Shown piece after piece: positions 45,215-54,063 of a stretch of DNA of 64,000 nt. A program made the position numbers and the translations under genes. The stretch lies in the NCBI RefSeq assembly GCF_001667925.1, contig NZ_LZJR01000084.1, positions 1 to 64,000 on the forward strand, given 5' to 3'. Positions within the stretch are counted from its first letter, which is position 1. Each line of letters begins with the position of its first letter. The stretch is from Mycobacterium sp. E2479 (GTDB taxonomy: Bacteria > Actinomycetota > Actinomycetes > Mycobacteriales > Mycobacteriaceae). Under the pieces are notes generated by a model. It saw only the letters and a program-made list of their open reading frames with translations. It had not been told where the DNA came from and ran no database searches.

Positions 45215-46277
45215 CCCGCCCGGCGTTCCGGGGGTCCTGACTCACGACCAATGCCGACAGACCGCGCTCTCCATCGCCGCCGCACAGGAACCATCGGGTG
45301 CCATCCCCTGGTTCGAAGGCGGGCACACCGATCCCTGGGACCACATCGAGTGCGCGATGGCACTCACCACTGCGGGACTGCTGGAGCCGGCGCGGGCGGC
45401 GTTCGATTGGAGCCGCCACACCCAGCGACCCGATGGCTCCTGGCCCATCCAGTTTCGCGCGGGCGTCATCGAAGACGCCAACAGCGACAGTAACTTCTGC
45501 GCCTACATCGGCGCCGGCGTGTGGCACCATGTGCTGGTTACCGGCGATGAGTCGTTTGCGGCGGAGATGTGGCAGGTGGTGCACAAGGCGATCGACTTCG
45601 TCATCGACATGCAAGTCGGCTATGGCGAGATCGGTTGGGCGCGAAGTGAAGCCGGTGTGTTGCCGGAAGCGCTGGTGACCGGGTGCTCGAGCATCTTTCA
45701 CAGCATACGGTGTGCGCTCGCCCTGGCAGCTTTGGTCGACGACCCGCAGCCGGAGTGGGAATTGGCGCTGGGCCGCCTGGGGCACGCCCTCTCCGCGCAC
45801 CCCGAGGCGTTCACCGAAAAGGACCGCTACTCGATGGACTGGTACTACCCCATTCTCGGCAGCGCCCTGCGCGGTCCGGCGGCGTCCACGCGCATCAAAC
45901 AACGTTGGGATGCCTTCGTGGTCGACGGTTTGGGTATCCGGTGTGTCGACGATCGTCCGTGGGTGACCGGCGCCGAAACTTGCGAGCTGGTGATGGCGCT
46001 GGACGCCATCGGGCACCACGCAGATGCTCACCGGCAGTTCGCCGCGATGCAGCATCTTCGCGAAGACGACGGATCATATTGGACGGGACTGGTTTTCGCT
46101 GACGGTAAGCGCTGGCCTGAGGAGCGCACCACTTGGACGGGCGCGGCGATGATCCTGGCGGCGGACGCCCTGTCGAACACCACCGCTGGCGCGGGAATCT
46201 TCCGATGCCACGACCTGCCATTGGGCCTGCAAACCGATTTCGATTGCGAATGCGTCGCCACCGGCTCGGGCCGCTGA
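45201..46277 (+). CDS. Alpha/alpha-toroid (prenyltransferase-like) protein
   Basis: A 358-residue protein of the terpene-cyclase/prenyltransferase alpha-toroid type, starting at TTG 45201 with GAGAGGT eight bases upstream and overlapping the methyltransferase end. Repeat-like blocks include P-D-G-S-W-P-I, G-Y-G-E-I-G-W, C-A-L-A-L-A-A-L and D-D-G-S-Y-W-T-G; E-E-R-T-T-W-T-G-A-A-M-I-L-A-A-D-A-L near the end is the last helical pair. No classic DxDD cyclase motif is present, so a non-cyclising lipid or sugar-binding role is possible. Function not established; the operon context says envelope glycolipid. Confidence 0.65.
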   Translation: MHRSNPPGVPGVLTHDQCRQTALSIAAAQEPSGAIPWFEGGHTDPWDHIECAMALTTAGLLEPARAAFDWSRHTQRPDGSWPIQFRAGVIEDANSDSNFCAYIGAGVWHHVLVTGDESFAAEMWQVVHKAIDFVIDMQVGYGEIGWARSEAGVLPEALVTGCSSIFHSIRCALALAALVDDPQPEWELALGRLGHALSAHPEAFTEKDRYSMDWYYPILGSALRGPAASTRIKQRWDAFVVDGLGIRCVDDRPWVTGAETCELVMALDAIGHHADAHRQFAAMQHLREDDGSYWTGLVFADGKRWPEERTTWTGAAMILAADALSNTTAGAGIFRCHDLPLGLQTDFDCECVATGSGR

Positions 46278-46283
46278 CCCTCG

Positions 46284-46955
<672 letters not shown>

Positions 46956-47070
46956 CTATCGCCTCGCTCGACGCCGCCGGCACGGTGGTCGGCGTTCGCG
47001 CTCAGCGATCACCCGCCATCGGTATACCGGCTGGCCAGCGCGGGGAGCGGGTTCGTTTTACCATCATCGT

Positions 47071-47763
47071 GTGCGCGCCTTGCTTATCCGCAAATTTGCT
47101 GGTGTCGGCCTCGCCGCGGTCATGGCCGCGGCCGCCTTGATGCTGCCCGCCGCGGCGTTCCCCCCGGGGACGCCGGGGGCGGTACCTTCCGCGGCGGCGG
47201 CGAACTGCCCGCCGATACAGATCGTGTTCGCCCGCGGCCGTAACGAATCGCCCGGGCCGGGTGTGCTGGGTAACGCGTTCATCAGCGATGTGCGCAGCAA
47301 GGTGAACAGGACAGTCGGCGTCTACGCCGTGCGATACCCGGCCGATACCGAGGTCGCCCAGGGCGCCAACGACATGAGCCACCACGTCCAGGACATGGTC
47401 AACAACTGCCCTGACACCCGCCTGGTGCTGGGCGGCTACTCGCTGGGCGCGGCGGTCACCGACGTCGTCCTGGCAGCGCCCATCGGCGCGTTCGGATTCG
47501 ACAGCCCGCTACCGCCCGGCGTCGATCAGCACATCGCCGCCGTCGCATTGTTCGGCAACGGAAGCCAATGGGTGGGTCCGATCACCAACTTCAACCCGAC
47601 CTACAACGACCGGACCATCGACTTGTGCCATGGCGCCGATCCCATCTGCAACCCCGCCGACCCGAACACCTGGAAGCAGAATTGGCCACAACACCTCGCG
47701 GGCGCCTACATCGACGCTGGCATGGCCAACCAGGCGGCGGACTTCGTCGCCAGCAGGCTCTGA
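47071..47763 (+). CDS. Cutinase-family secreted hydrolase
   Basis: A 230-residue cutinase starting at GTG 47071, signal peptide to about residue 44. I-V-F-A-R-G-R-N-E replaces the usual G-T-x-E; the nucleophile elbow is G-Y-S-L-G with Ser123 (Leu where most cutinases have Gln); Asp in G-A-D-P-I-C-N and His in the H-L-A-G-A-Y region are present. It also contains disulfide cysteines near 46 and 113. Probably an extracellular esterase. It is distinct from the other two cutinases in the window. Confidence 0.9.
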   Translation: MRALLIRKFAGVGLAAVMAAAALMLPAAAFPPGTPGAVPSAAAANCPPIQIVFARGRNESPGPGVLGNAFISDVRSKVNRTVGVYAVRYPADTEVAQGANDMSHHVQDMVNNCPDTRLVLGGYSLGAAVTDVVLAAPIGAFGFDSPLPPGVDQHIAAVALFGNGSQWVGPITNFNPTYNDRTIDLCHGADPICNPADPNTWKQNWPQHLAGAYIDAGMANQAADFVASRL

Positions 47764-47981
47764 CCCACGTCGCCGCGGTCGCGCTACTTGGCTGGCGCAC
47801 GGGCGGTGCTTCCCTCCGGCCAATAGGTAAGCCTGCAAACGGCTAGCGCATGCGCTAGCGAGTTCGCTGGGCGGAAAATGGTCGGCGGCCGGTCACTGCA
47901 GCGAACACGGCGCCGCAGCGGGAGATCTTACGATCGAAGCAATCTGCATTGTCATCGTGCCGCCAGCCGAGAGGAGTCGTA

Positions 47982-48623
47982 ATGCCGCGTCTGAAGCCGA
48001 TCCCGCGGGATGAGGTCAGCGACGAATTCACGCGAAAGATGTACGACTTCATGTTCGGCGATCGTGATCCGGTGGCCGACCCGGGCACTATCGGTGGTAC
48101 TCCCGGCAACTGGTGGACAGTGATGGCGCACTCGCCCGCCGCCCTGCGCCATGCCGTGCGTGGCTTCCGCCTCTACCGCGAAGAGGTCTCCATCCGGGCC
48201 GATCACCGCGAGTTGGGCCAGATCCGGGCGGGCTGGGTGGTCGGCAGCCAGTTCGTCTTCTCGCAACACTGCAAGGCGTGCCGGTCGGCGGGATTATCCG
48301 AGGAGAAAATAGCGGCCATACCGTCCTGGGAGACCGCCGACTGTTTCGATCGCACCGAACGGCTGTTGCTGGCCTACGCGGATTGCCTTGCGGGCCAACA
48401 TGGTCGGGTGCCCGAGCAGTTGTTCAATCAGTTGCGGGAAATCTTCACCGATACCGAGATCCTCGAATTCACCTACACCACCACCATGTACGTGATGCAT
48501 GCAATCATGTCCCGAGCATTACGGCTGGAATTCGACGACGTCGACGACCCGATCGTCGAGGTTGACGATCCCGACGGCGGCGGTGTCCTCGACATCGGCG
48601 CCGCGACGTCCGGGCGGGACTGA
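47982..48623 (+). CDS. Carboxymuconolactone-decarboxylase / AhpD-like protein
   Basis: A 213-residue all-alpha protein, ATG 47982 with GAGGAG upstream. The AhpD/CMD motif appears as V-F-S-Q-H-C-K-A-C-R-S-A-G-L with C-x-x-C and a nearby His, and later L-L-A-Y-A-D-C-L-A. The family includes alkylhydroperoxidase-like and decarboxylase proteins; with a C-x-x-C it more likely works as a peroxidase or thiol-disulfide partner. Substrate unknown. Confidence 0.82.
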   Translation: MPRLKPIPRDEVSDEFTRKMYDFMFGDRDPVADPGTIGGTPGNWWTVMAHSPAALRHAVRGFRLYREEVSIRADHRELGQIRAGWVVGSQFVFSQHCKACRSAGLSEEKIAAIPSWETADCFDRTERLLLAYADCLAGQHGRVPEQLFNQLREIFTDTEILEFTYTTTMYVMHAIMSRALRLEFDDVDDPIVEVDDPDGGGVLDIGAATSGRD

Positions 48624-48867
48624 CGTCGGCGAGACGGACGGCGACTCGGAGCCGCCGCCTGTGGTCCGGCCTGAGCTGCGCGTGCACACAGACGCGATGC
48701 CCTTGGACGTCGGCGGCTGCGCACTAAAGTTACTCGGCAAGCGGTAGCACCGGAAAAATGTACTGAATCAGAACTCACCCGGCCCTCGCGGCCGGCAGGT
48801 GATTGGCGGCGCTACGGTTTATCGGCGCCTGGTGTGATAGAGATCAGCACAAATTCCGCCGGCCAAT

Positions 48868-49074
48868 TCAGGCCGGAGTATTGGTGCCCGAGTACGACTT
48901 GAAGTCGCGGACCATCGCAGTGACCGGGTTGCCCGATGCGGCGGCGCGCTGGCGGGCACGGAAAGAGGGATGGCGACGAACTGCGTCATTGCGCTCGCGC
49001 TCACGTCGCTGAGCTGCTTTCCACAGCGGATGGGACTGAAGGAAAATAACCGTGCCTTCTGATTTGTTCGCCAC
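48868..49074 (-). CDS. Possible small hypothetical protein
   Basis: A 68-residue frame starting at GTG 49074 with GAGGAG eight bases upstream, which is a good initiation context. The protein is basic (many Arg/Lys) with a short hydrophobic start (T-V-I-F-L-Q). No family is recognised. The surrounding region 48624-49327 is otherwise empty of convincing genes. Confidence 0.35.
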   Translation of the reverse strand: MANKSEGTVIFLQSHPLWKAAQRRERERNDAVRRHPSFRARQRAAASGNPVTAMVRDFKSYSGTNTPA

Positions 49075-49327
49075 GATCGTCACTCCTCTCAGACCACCCG
49101 CAAAGCTACAACAGTGGTTATCGGATCGTGATTCCAGAATGCCCGTCGAATCCTGAGACCAAACCACCTGCCAAGATGAGAATTGGCCGTGAATTTGCGA
49201 GCGTAATCCGTTGCCACTGCCGTGCTGTCGTCCGTGCTTGTCCGACCGCGATCTGAACGATAGCGGCAGCCGCCGACAAATCGCCGTTTTAACCATCTGC
49301 ACGGTTGGCTGCTAGGGTTCCTTGCTT

Positions 49328-50176
49328 ATGCCGGAGATCGATCGCCGCCGCATGATTTTGACAACCGGGATAGGCGTGCTGGCAGCCGCGCTGCCAACCC
49401 CGACAGCCTGGGCCTACCCGTCCCGACAGGATGAGCCTGCCGGGCGGATACCGCCGCCCGCGGCGCCCAGCGGCCAGTCCGGTCACTACATCTTCGCCGA
49501 TGAATTCGACGGTCCGGCCGGCTCGGCCCCCGATGCTTCCAAGTGGGCGGTCGCAAAAGCCCGCGAGACGATCAAGGATCCGACGTATTGGGAGCTGCCC
49601 GAGCACATCGGGCAGTACCGCGACGATCGCCGCAATGTGTTCGTCGATGGCAATTCCAACCTCGTCCTGCGCGCCGCCAAGGATGGGCCCACCTATTTCA
49701 GCGGCAAGGTGCAGAGCCTGTGGCGCGGCGGCGTAGGCCATACCTGGGAATCCCGGATCAAGCTGAACTGCCTCACCGCCGGCGCATGGCCTGCTTACTG
49801 GCTGGGCAACGACGACCAGGGTGAGATCGACGTCATGGAGTGGTACGGCAACGGCAACTGGCCGTCGGCCACCACCGTGCACGCCAAAGCCAACGGTGGC
49901 GAGTGGAAGACCCACAACATCGCGGTGGACAGCGCCTGGCACACCTGGCGCTGCCAGTGGGATGAGGCGGGTATCCGCTTCTGGAAGGACTACTCCGACG
50001 GTGCACAGCCGTACTTCGACGTGCCGGCGAGTTCGCTGCCGGATTGGCCGTTCAACGGAGCGGGCTACACGGTGTATCCCGTGTTCAACCTCGCGGTGGC
50101 CGGTTCCGGTGGCGGCGACCCCGGGGCAGGAAGTTACCCCGCCGACATGCTCATCGACTGGATACGCGTCTGGTAG
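49328..50176 (+). CDS. Exported GH16-family glycoside hydrolase (beta-1,3-glucanase type)
   Basis: A 282-residue protein with a Tat-like signal (D-R-R-R-M-I-L-T-T-G), resembling M. tuberculosis Rv0315. The catalytic motif G-E-I-D-V-M-E-W has Glu166 (nucleophile), Asp168 and Glu171 (acid/base). The opening Y-I-F-A-D-E-F-D-G and the late N-L-A-V-A-G-S-G-G-G-D are standard for GH16. The product would cleave beta-1,3-glucan or a related polymer outside the cell. ATG 49328 is used. Confidence 0.9.
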   Translation: MPEIDRRRMILTTGIGVLAAALPTPTAWAYPSRQDEPAGRIPPPAAPSGQSGHYIFADEFDGPAGSAPDASKWAVAKARETIKDPTYWELPEHIGQYRDDRRNVFVDGNSNLVLRAAKDGPTYFSGKVQSLWRGGVGHTWESRIKLNCLTAGAWPAYWLGNDDQGEIDVMEWYGNGNWPSATTVHAKANGGEWKTHNIAVDSAWHTWRCQWDEAGIRFWKDYSDGAQPYFDVPASSLPDWPFNGAGYTVYPVFNLAVAGSGGGDPGAGSYPADMLIDWIRVW

Positions 50177-50192
50177 GTGAGCGCGCGAGCGT

Positions 50193-51035
50193 CTAGGGGG
50201 TAAGCAGAGCAACCGCAGACGTGGGTATGCCGCCCGGACGGCGCAAATCCACGGGCAGCCAGGCAAGTGGGCGCATCCAGATGGGTAAGCGGTGGAGCCG
50301 GTTGGCGGCAACCAATAGCGATTCCACGTCGGCCGCTCGCCAGCCCAGGTCTTCGAAGAAGGCCAGCCCGTTGTCGGGTGCGAACTTGAATGGCGCGTTT
50401 TCTGAGATTCCGGCGACGTTCTTGTTGATCCTCTTCTTCAGGCCCGGAAAGGCGAAATCGAGCATCCACCACGCGACCTCGGGACGTTTGATCGCGTCCG
50501 AAAGCGCCGCGACGTCGGAGGGCTCCAGGTACATCGACAGCCCCTCGGTCAGCACGAAGGCCTTTGTCGCGCCGTCAAGCGCTTCGTTGAGGAAGGCGTC
50601 TCGGGCGTGCTGGTCGGCGAGGTCGACCGCTTTGCGAGTTAGCCGGCAGCGCGGGGTCTGATCGGCAAGTACTTCCGTCTTCTCCGCGAGCAGCTTGGGT
50701 AGGTCGGCCTCGAACCAGGTGAGATCGGACGGAAGGTCCAGGCGATACGGCCGGGCATCCAGGCCGGCGGCCAGATTCAGAACGCGGTCACAGCCGTGCG
50801 CGAGCGCGTCGGCGATCGCGTCGTCGATTTTCTTGGTGCGTGCGACCAGCCACCAACCACTGCGATCCGTCCACGGAACTTTTTCGACGATCGCTCGGCC
50901 CTGTTCACCGGCGAGGCGTTCCGCGAGTGGGTCACGGAACAGCGCGTCGGGCCGGGCCGACTCGGTCGCGCGGTGTAGCGCCGTCCACCGAGCCGTATCG
51001 GAAACATGGGTGATCGTGTGCCCTGGGCTAGACAT
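50193..51035 (-). CDS. LCMT-type SAM-dependent methyltransferase
   Basis: A 280-residue methyltransferase of the same broad type as the enzymes at 19046 and 52039. It opens with V-S-D-T-A-R-W-T-A-L-H-R, has SAM loop [22 protein letters not shown] and F-V-L-T-E-G-L-S-M-Y-L. Substrate unknown. It faces the GH16 gene tail-to-tail. Confidence 0.9.
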   Translation of the reverse strand: MSSPGHTITHVSDTARWTALHRATESARPDALFRDPLAERLAGEQGRAIVEKVPWTDRSGWWLVARTKKIDDAIADALAHGCDRVLNLAAGLDARPYRLDLPSDLTWFEADLPKLLAEKTEVLADQTPRCRLTRKAVDLADQHARDAFLNEALDGATKAFVLTEGLSMYLEPSDVAALSDAIKRPEVAWWMLDFAFPGLKKRINKNVAGISENAPFKFAPDNGLAFFEDLGWRAADVESLLVAANRLHRLPIWMRPLAWLPVDLRRPGGIPTSAVALLTP

Positions 51036-51065
51036 ACGTTGGGTTATAGCAGCACCGCCGCCGCC

Positions 51066-51740
51066 TTACTGACCGGCCCTGCCTCCCGCGAACCAGGCCT
51101 CCGCCACGGTGCGGGTCGCAGGCGGTGGAAGGACGGCATCCGGTGCGCCCAGGCGGCCGACTTTGACAGTCCACACCGGCGATGAGCGGTCGATGCAGGT
51201 TCCCGCGCCCTGGCTGGGCAGCCACAACACGGCCGGGTCGCTCCCGCCGCCGCGGCCGCATCCGTAGACGCCGACATACCCGTCGGCACGCCCGCCCCAC
51301 GCGCCGCCGTTGCGCAGCAGGCAGCGCGTCCCGTCGTCAAGGGCGAGCGCGAACGGGTCCGGCTCGGCGGTCGCGTGCACGGGCGGAAGCTGGCGATCTA
51401 AGAGCACCCGGTGCATCTGCAGGTCCCACGGATTGTCCACGCACAGAAGGGATCCCGGCGTCGAGGGCCAGCAGGTGCCGGCTCCGGCCGCGCTCGGCGA
51501 ACAGTAGTAGACGTTGTCGGCAACCGCCGACGGCGACGGTTCCGAGCAGTCGCTGGCCTGCGCTACGGTGCCCGGCCCGGATGCCACTTTGTAGCCGTTG
51601 ATCGCTTCGCCGCCGGGCCCGACGGCCATTACGGTAATCACGTCGGTGGCCGGTGGATTGGCGAACGCGGTTCCGCGCTGCAGGAAAGCGGCCACCGCGA
51701 TCATGGGAATCAATACGAGAACATGCCGCGACGTCTTCAT
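51066..51740 (-). CDS. Secreted hypothetical protein
   Basis: A 224-residue protein with an N-terminal signal (K-T-S-R-H-V-L-V-L-I-P, cleavage after A-F-A-N). ATG 51740 has GGAGG ten bases upstream. The mature chain carries several cysteines (S-D-C-S-E, Y-Y-C-S, C-W-P, C-V-D-N-P-W-D, R-C-L-L-R-N, G-C-G-R-G and C-I-D-R-S), suggesting disulfides, and has a D-D-G-T-R-C / G-V-Y-G-C pattern. The family is not recognised. It is 30 bp upstream of the methyltransferase start on the same strand. Confidence 0.6.
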   Translation of the reverse strand: MKTSRHVLVLIPMIAVAAFLQRGTAFANPPATDVITVMAVGPGGEAINGYKVASGPGTVAQASDCSEPSPSAVADNVYYCSPSAAGAGTCWPSTPGSLLCVDNPWDLQMHRVLLDRQLPPVHATAEPDPFALALDDGTRCLLRNGGAWGGRADGYVGVYGCGRGGGSDPAVLWLPSQGAGTCIDRSSPVWTVKVGRLGAPDAVLPPPATRTVAEAWFAGGRAGQ

Positions 51741-51817
51741 CGAGCGCACCTCCGGTCGAGCGGGCCCCCTTTGTGCAGGGTAGAACGCCCGCGCGTGCTG
51801 GGGGTACGGTGCGCTAA

Positions 51818-52035
51818 TTGACCGGACGAAACCGTCGCTTCCTGCTTCGCGGAACGACCTACCGGACGCATCGGCCAGGGCACTTTCGAACTGAGTTAGG
51901 GAGGCGATCCCCGATCTCGGCGACGGCGAGGCGCTCGTGCGCGTCGACCGGATTTCGCTCGACCCCACCAACCGCATGTGGATCATGCTGTTCGACGGCA
52001 AGAACGTCGGCCCGCTGGTGGTCAAGATCTACTGA
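51818..52035 (+). pseudogene. MDR-family NADP-dependent oxidoreductase with internal deletion
   Basis: TTG 51818 begins T-G-R-N-R-R-F-L-L; after a frameshift near 51848 the text E-R-P-T-G-R-I-G-Q-G-T-F-E-L follows, and after another near 51893, A-I-P-D-L-G-D-G-E-A-L-V-R-V. L-D-P-T-N-R-M-W then jumps straight to M-L-F-D-G-K-N-V-G-P-L-V-V-K-I and a TGA at 52033-52035. These are the N- and C-termini of a CurA-like medium-chain reductase; about 250 central codons, including the NADP-binding domain, are missing. Confidence 0.85.
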
Positions 52036-52038
52036 CGC

Positions 52039-52875
52039 TCAACCGAATTCGAGTAGCGCATAGATCCCGCGGTAGGGCTTCAGCGGCGGGAACCGCCACA
52101 GCGCGGGGTACAGCGTTCCGAAGAACACGCCCCGCCCCGGAGGCATCGGCACATCGTGCACGGCGCGGATTCCGGGCGTGGTGTGCGCCCACTTCGCCAA
52201 TTGCCGCACCGAGAGGCTGAACGGCATCGGCGGCACCCGGTAGCGCTTGGACGAACGCAGCCCCCTTCGCGCGATGCGCTTGACGATCGTCGGCGGTAGG
52301 TCGAAAAACATCTGGCCGCCGGGAAAGGCTTCGGCGCACCGGGCGATCAGTCCCAGCGCCTCGTGGGGCTGCAGGTACATCAACAGGCCTTCGGCGGTGA
52401 TGAACATACCGTTGCCGGCGTCGACCTTGTCGATCCAGCCGTAGTCGAGGGCAGATTGTGCGAGATGGGTGATGCGCCCGGAACGCGGCAGCAGGTGCTG
52501 CCGAATTTTGACGACCGGAGGCAAGTCGACCGAGACCCAGGTGAATTCCGGGTCGGGCAGTGCGCGGTCCAGTCGCCAAAAGGACGTCTGGAAGCCTTCG
52601 GCGAGCGCGACGACGGTTGCCCGGGGGTGCGCGGTGAGGTAGTCGATCGCGCATCGGTCCACGGCCAGCGAGCGCAGCGCCATCTCCTGGCCCTTGCGTC
52701 CGAACTTTTCGAAGTCGAAGTCGATGGACTCGACGAGCCTGATCGCCATCGGGTCGTCGATGATCGGGTCCGGGTGCCCGGCCTGGTATGCCCTTCCGTA
52801 GAGGGTGAGCAGCGCCGTTTCCGACACACCGGTCAGCTGCCCGGCATCCACGCGCGGGTCCTCTCGAGGATTCAT
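52039..52875 (-). CDS. LCMT-type SAM-dependent O-methyltransferase
   Basis: A 278-residue methyltransferase related to TcmP/LCMT proteins: opening V-S-E-T-A-L-L-T-L-Y-G-R, S-F-W-R-L-D step, W-V-S-V-D-L-P-P-V-V, and I-T-A-E-G-L-L-M-Y-L. A second member of this family lies 1 kb upstream. Possible substrate is a polyketide or lipid acid; not determined. It is convergent with the MDR remnant. Confidence 0.88.
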   Translation of the reverse strand: MNPREDPRVDAGQLTGVSETALLTLYGRAYQAGHPDPIIDDPMAIRLVESIDFDFEKFGRKGQEMALRSLAVDRCAIDYLTAHPRATVVALAEGFQTSFWRLDRALPDPEFTWVSVDLPPVVKIRQHLLPRSGRITHLAQSALDYGWIDKVDAGNGMFITAEGLLMYLQPHEALGLIARCAEAFPGGQMFFDLPPTIVKRIARRGLRSSKRYRVPPMPFSLSVRQLAKWAHTTPGIRAVHDVPMPPGRGVFFGTLYPALWRFPPLKPYRGIYALLEFG

Positions 52876-52903
52876 CTCGCCAAACGTAGCCCGGCCGTGC
52901 CGG

Positions 52904-53548
52904 CTAGTCGGGCACGGACGCCGGATCGACGGCGACGCTGATCTCGTTGCGGCGCCGCATCGGTACCGTCCACGGTGGGTCGTAGAACCAGGCTTCGGGA
53001 TCTCCGCACGGTTGAATCCCCCTGTCCCGCAATATGTTCAACAGCTGGCCCGTGCGAGCGGTGACGGCCTTGGGGCTGCGGTCGCCGCTGAATCGCAGCA
53101 CCGCCACGGTCGCGGCCGACACAGTGACCAGACGGACTCGGTCATCGTTGGGCGCAGGAAGGGTCTCCATCGTCCACTCGGCGGGCATGAAAAACCGGAT
53201 TGCCCAACCGCTCTCGGCACCGGCGGATTGGGCGACGGGTGCGGTCATCGCTATCCGCTCGCCGCCCCGGCTGGACTGCTGGCTGACCGGTGCCGTCATC
53301 GAGATTGATTGATCGCGCCGATTACCGCCGAAAATGTATCCCGCCAATCGCCGGAACCCTTCGTTGCGGGCGCGGTTCTCGTCGGCGTCGACAACCGTCT
53401 CGGCGGCGATCCGCGGACCGTAGCGGCGGATCTCGACGGTGTCGGTGAGGCGACGGCAGGTGTACTCGGGCTCCTCGGTGCCCACCCGGATGCCGCCCAC
53501 CGCCAGGACGGACTCGGCAACCTGCTCGGCGAACCTGATCGGATTCAT
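52904..53548 (-). CDS. SOUL-family heme-binding protein
   Basis: A 214-residue protein, ATG 53548 with GGAAGGGG upstream. The SOUL/HBP pattern is clear: E-E-P-E-Y-T-C-R-R-L-T-D-T-V-E-I-R-R-Y, the F-R-R-L-A-G-Y-I-F-G-G-N motif, I-S-M-T-A-P-V, R-I-A-M-T-A-P-V (the duplicated M-T-A-P-V), F-F-M-P and a Y-D-P-P-W-T near the C-terminus. Archetypal members bind heme or tetrapyrroles. A cytoplasmic heme carrier is the likely role, though this is inferred. Confidence 0.9.
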   Translation of the reverse strand: MNPIRFAEQVAESVLAVGGIRVGTEEPEYTCRRLTDTVEIRRYGPRIAAETVVDADENRARNEGFRRLAGYIFGGNRRDQSISMTAPVSQQSSRGGERIAMTAPVAQSAGAESGWAIRFFMPAEWTMETLPAPNDDRVRLVTVSAATVAVLRFSGDRSPKAVTARTGQLLNILRDRGIQPCGDPEAWFYDPPWTVPMRRRNEISVAVDPASVPD

Positions 53549-53871
53549 GATGGGCCCCTTCCTCGAGTCAAGCGGCCGGACGCGGCCCACCAACGGCAGC
53601 GGGGGTACACGCCAGAGCGGATACCCGCAAGATGCTGCGGTCCAAGGCCCGCGACGGGATCGGTCATGTGAATTGACCCACCCGCGTCCTAGTGCCGCAA
53701 GGGAGGCCATTCCCTGATATCGGTGTCACCCGACCCTTGTCTTCCGCTGCGAAACCGGGGTTGCGCAATCTGTCGTCGCGCCGCGGTGTTGGGATCGGTA
53801 GCCGGTTCGCGCGCCTGTACTTAGCCAACAACGACGCCAGCGTGGCGGCGCCCCACGAAAGGAAGACAGCA
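53549..53871. other. Intergenic region, no gene recognised
   Basis: About 320 bp between the SOUL gene (minus strand) and the small membrane-protein frame. Short frames on both strands are not protein-like. The end (53858-53865) contains the GAAAGGAAG ribosome-binding site of the next frame. Confidence 0.4.
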
Positions 53872-54040
53872 ATGAACATCGTGCCGACCAGCATCCAAGA
53901 ACAGATCAACCGCGTCGATAGGCAACGAAGCCGGTACATCGGGATCAGCACCGGCCTGCTTGCGGTCTGCAGCTTTTCCGGCTGATCTGGATCCTCTACA
54001 TCGGGATGACGTTCGGCTGGTTATTCGGCGCGATGGATTG
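53872..54040 (+). pseudogene. Small membrane protein with a frameshift
   Basis: ATG 53872, behind GGAAG, opens M-N-I-V-P-T-S-I-Q-E-Q-I-N-R-V-D and enters a hydrophobic segment (Y-I-G-I-S-T-G-L-L-A-V), then stops at 53985. In the next frame the text continues L-I-W-I-L-Y-I-G-M-T-F-G-W-L-F-G-A-M-D and ends with a TGA at 54038-54040. A one-base insertion near 53970-53980 would restore about 56 residues with two transmembrane stretches. Not a known family. Confidence 0.45.
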
Positions 54041-54063
54041 ACCCTAGGCCGCACCGAGAAAGC

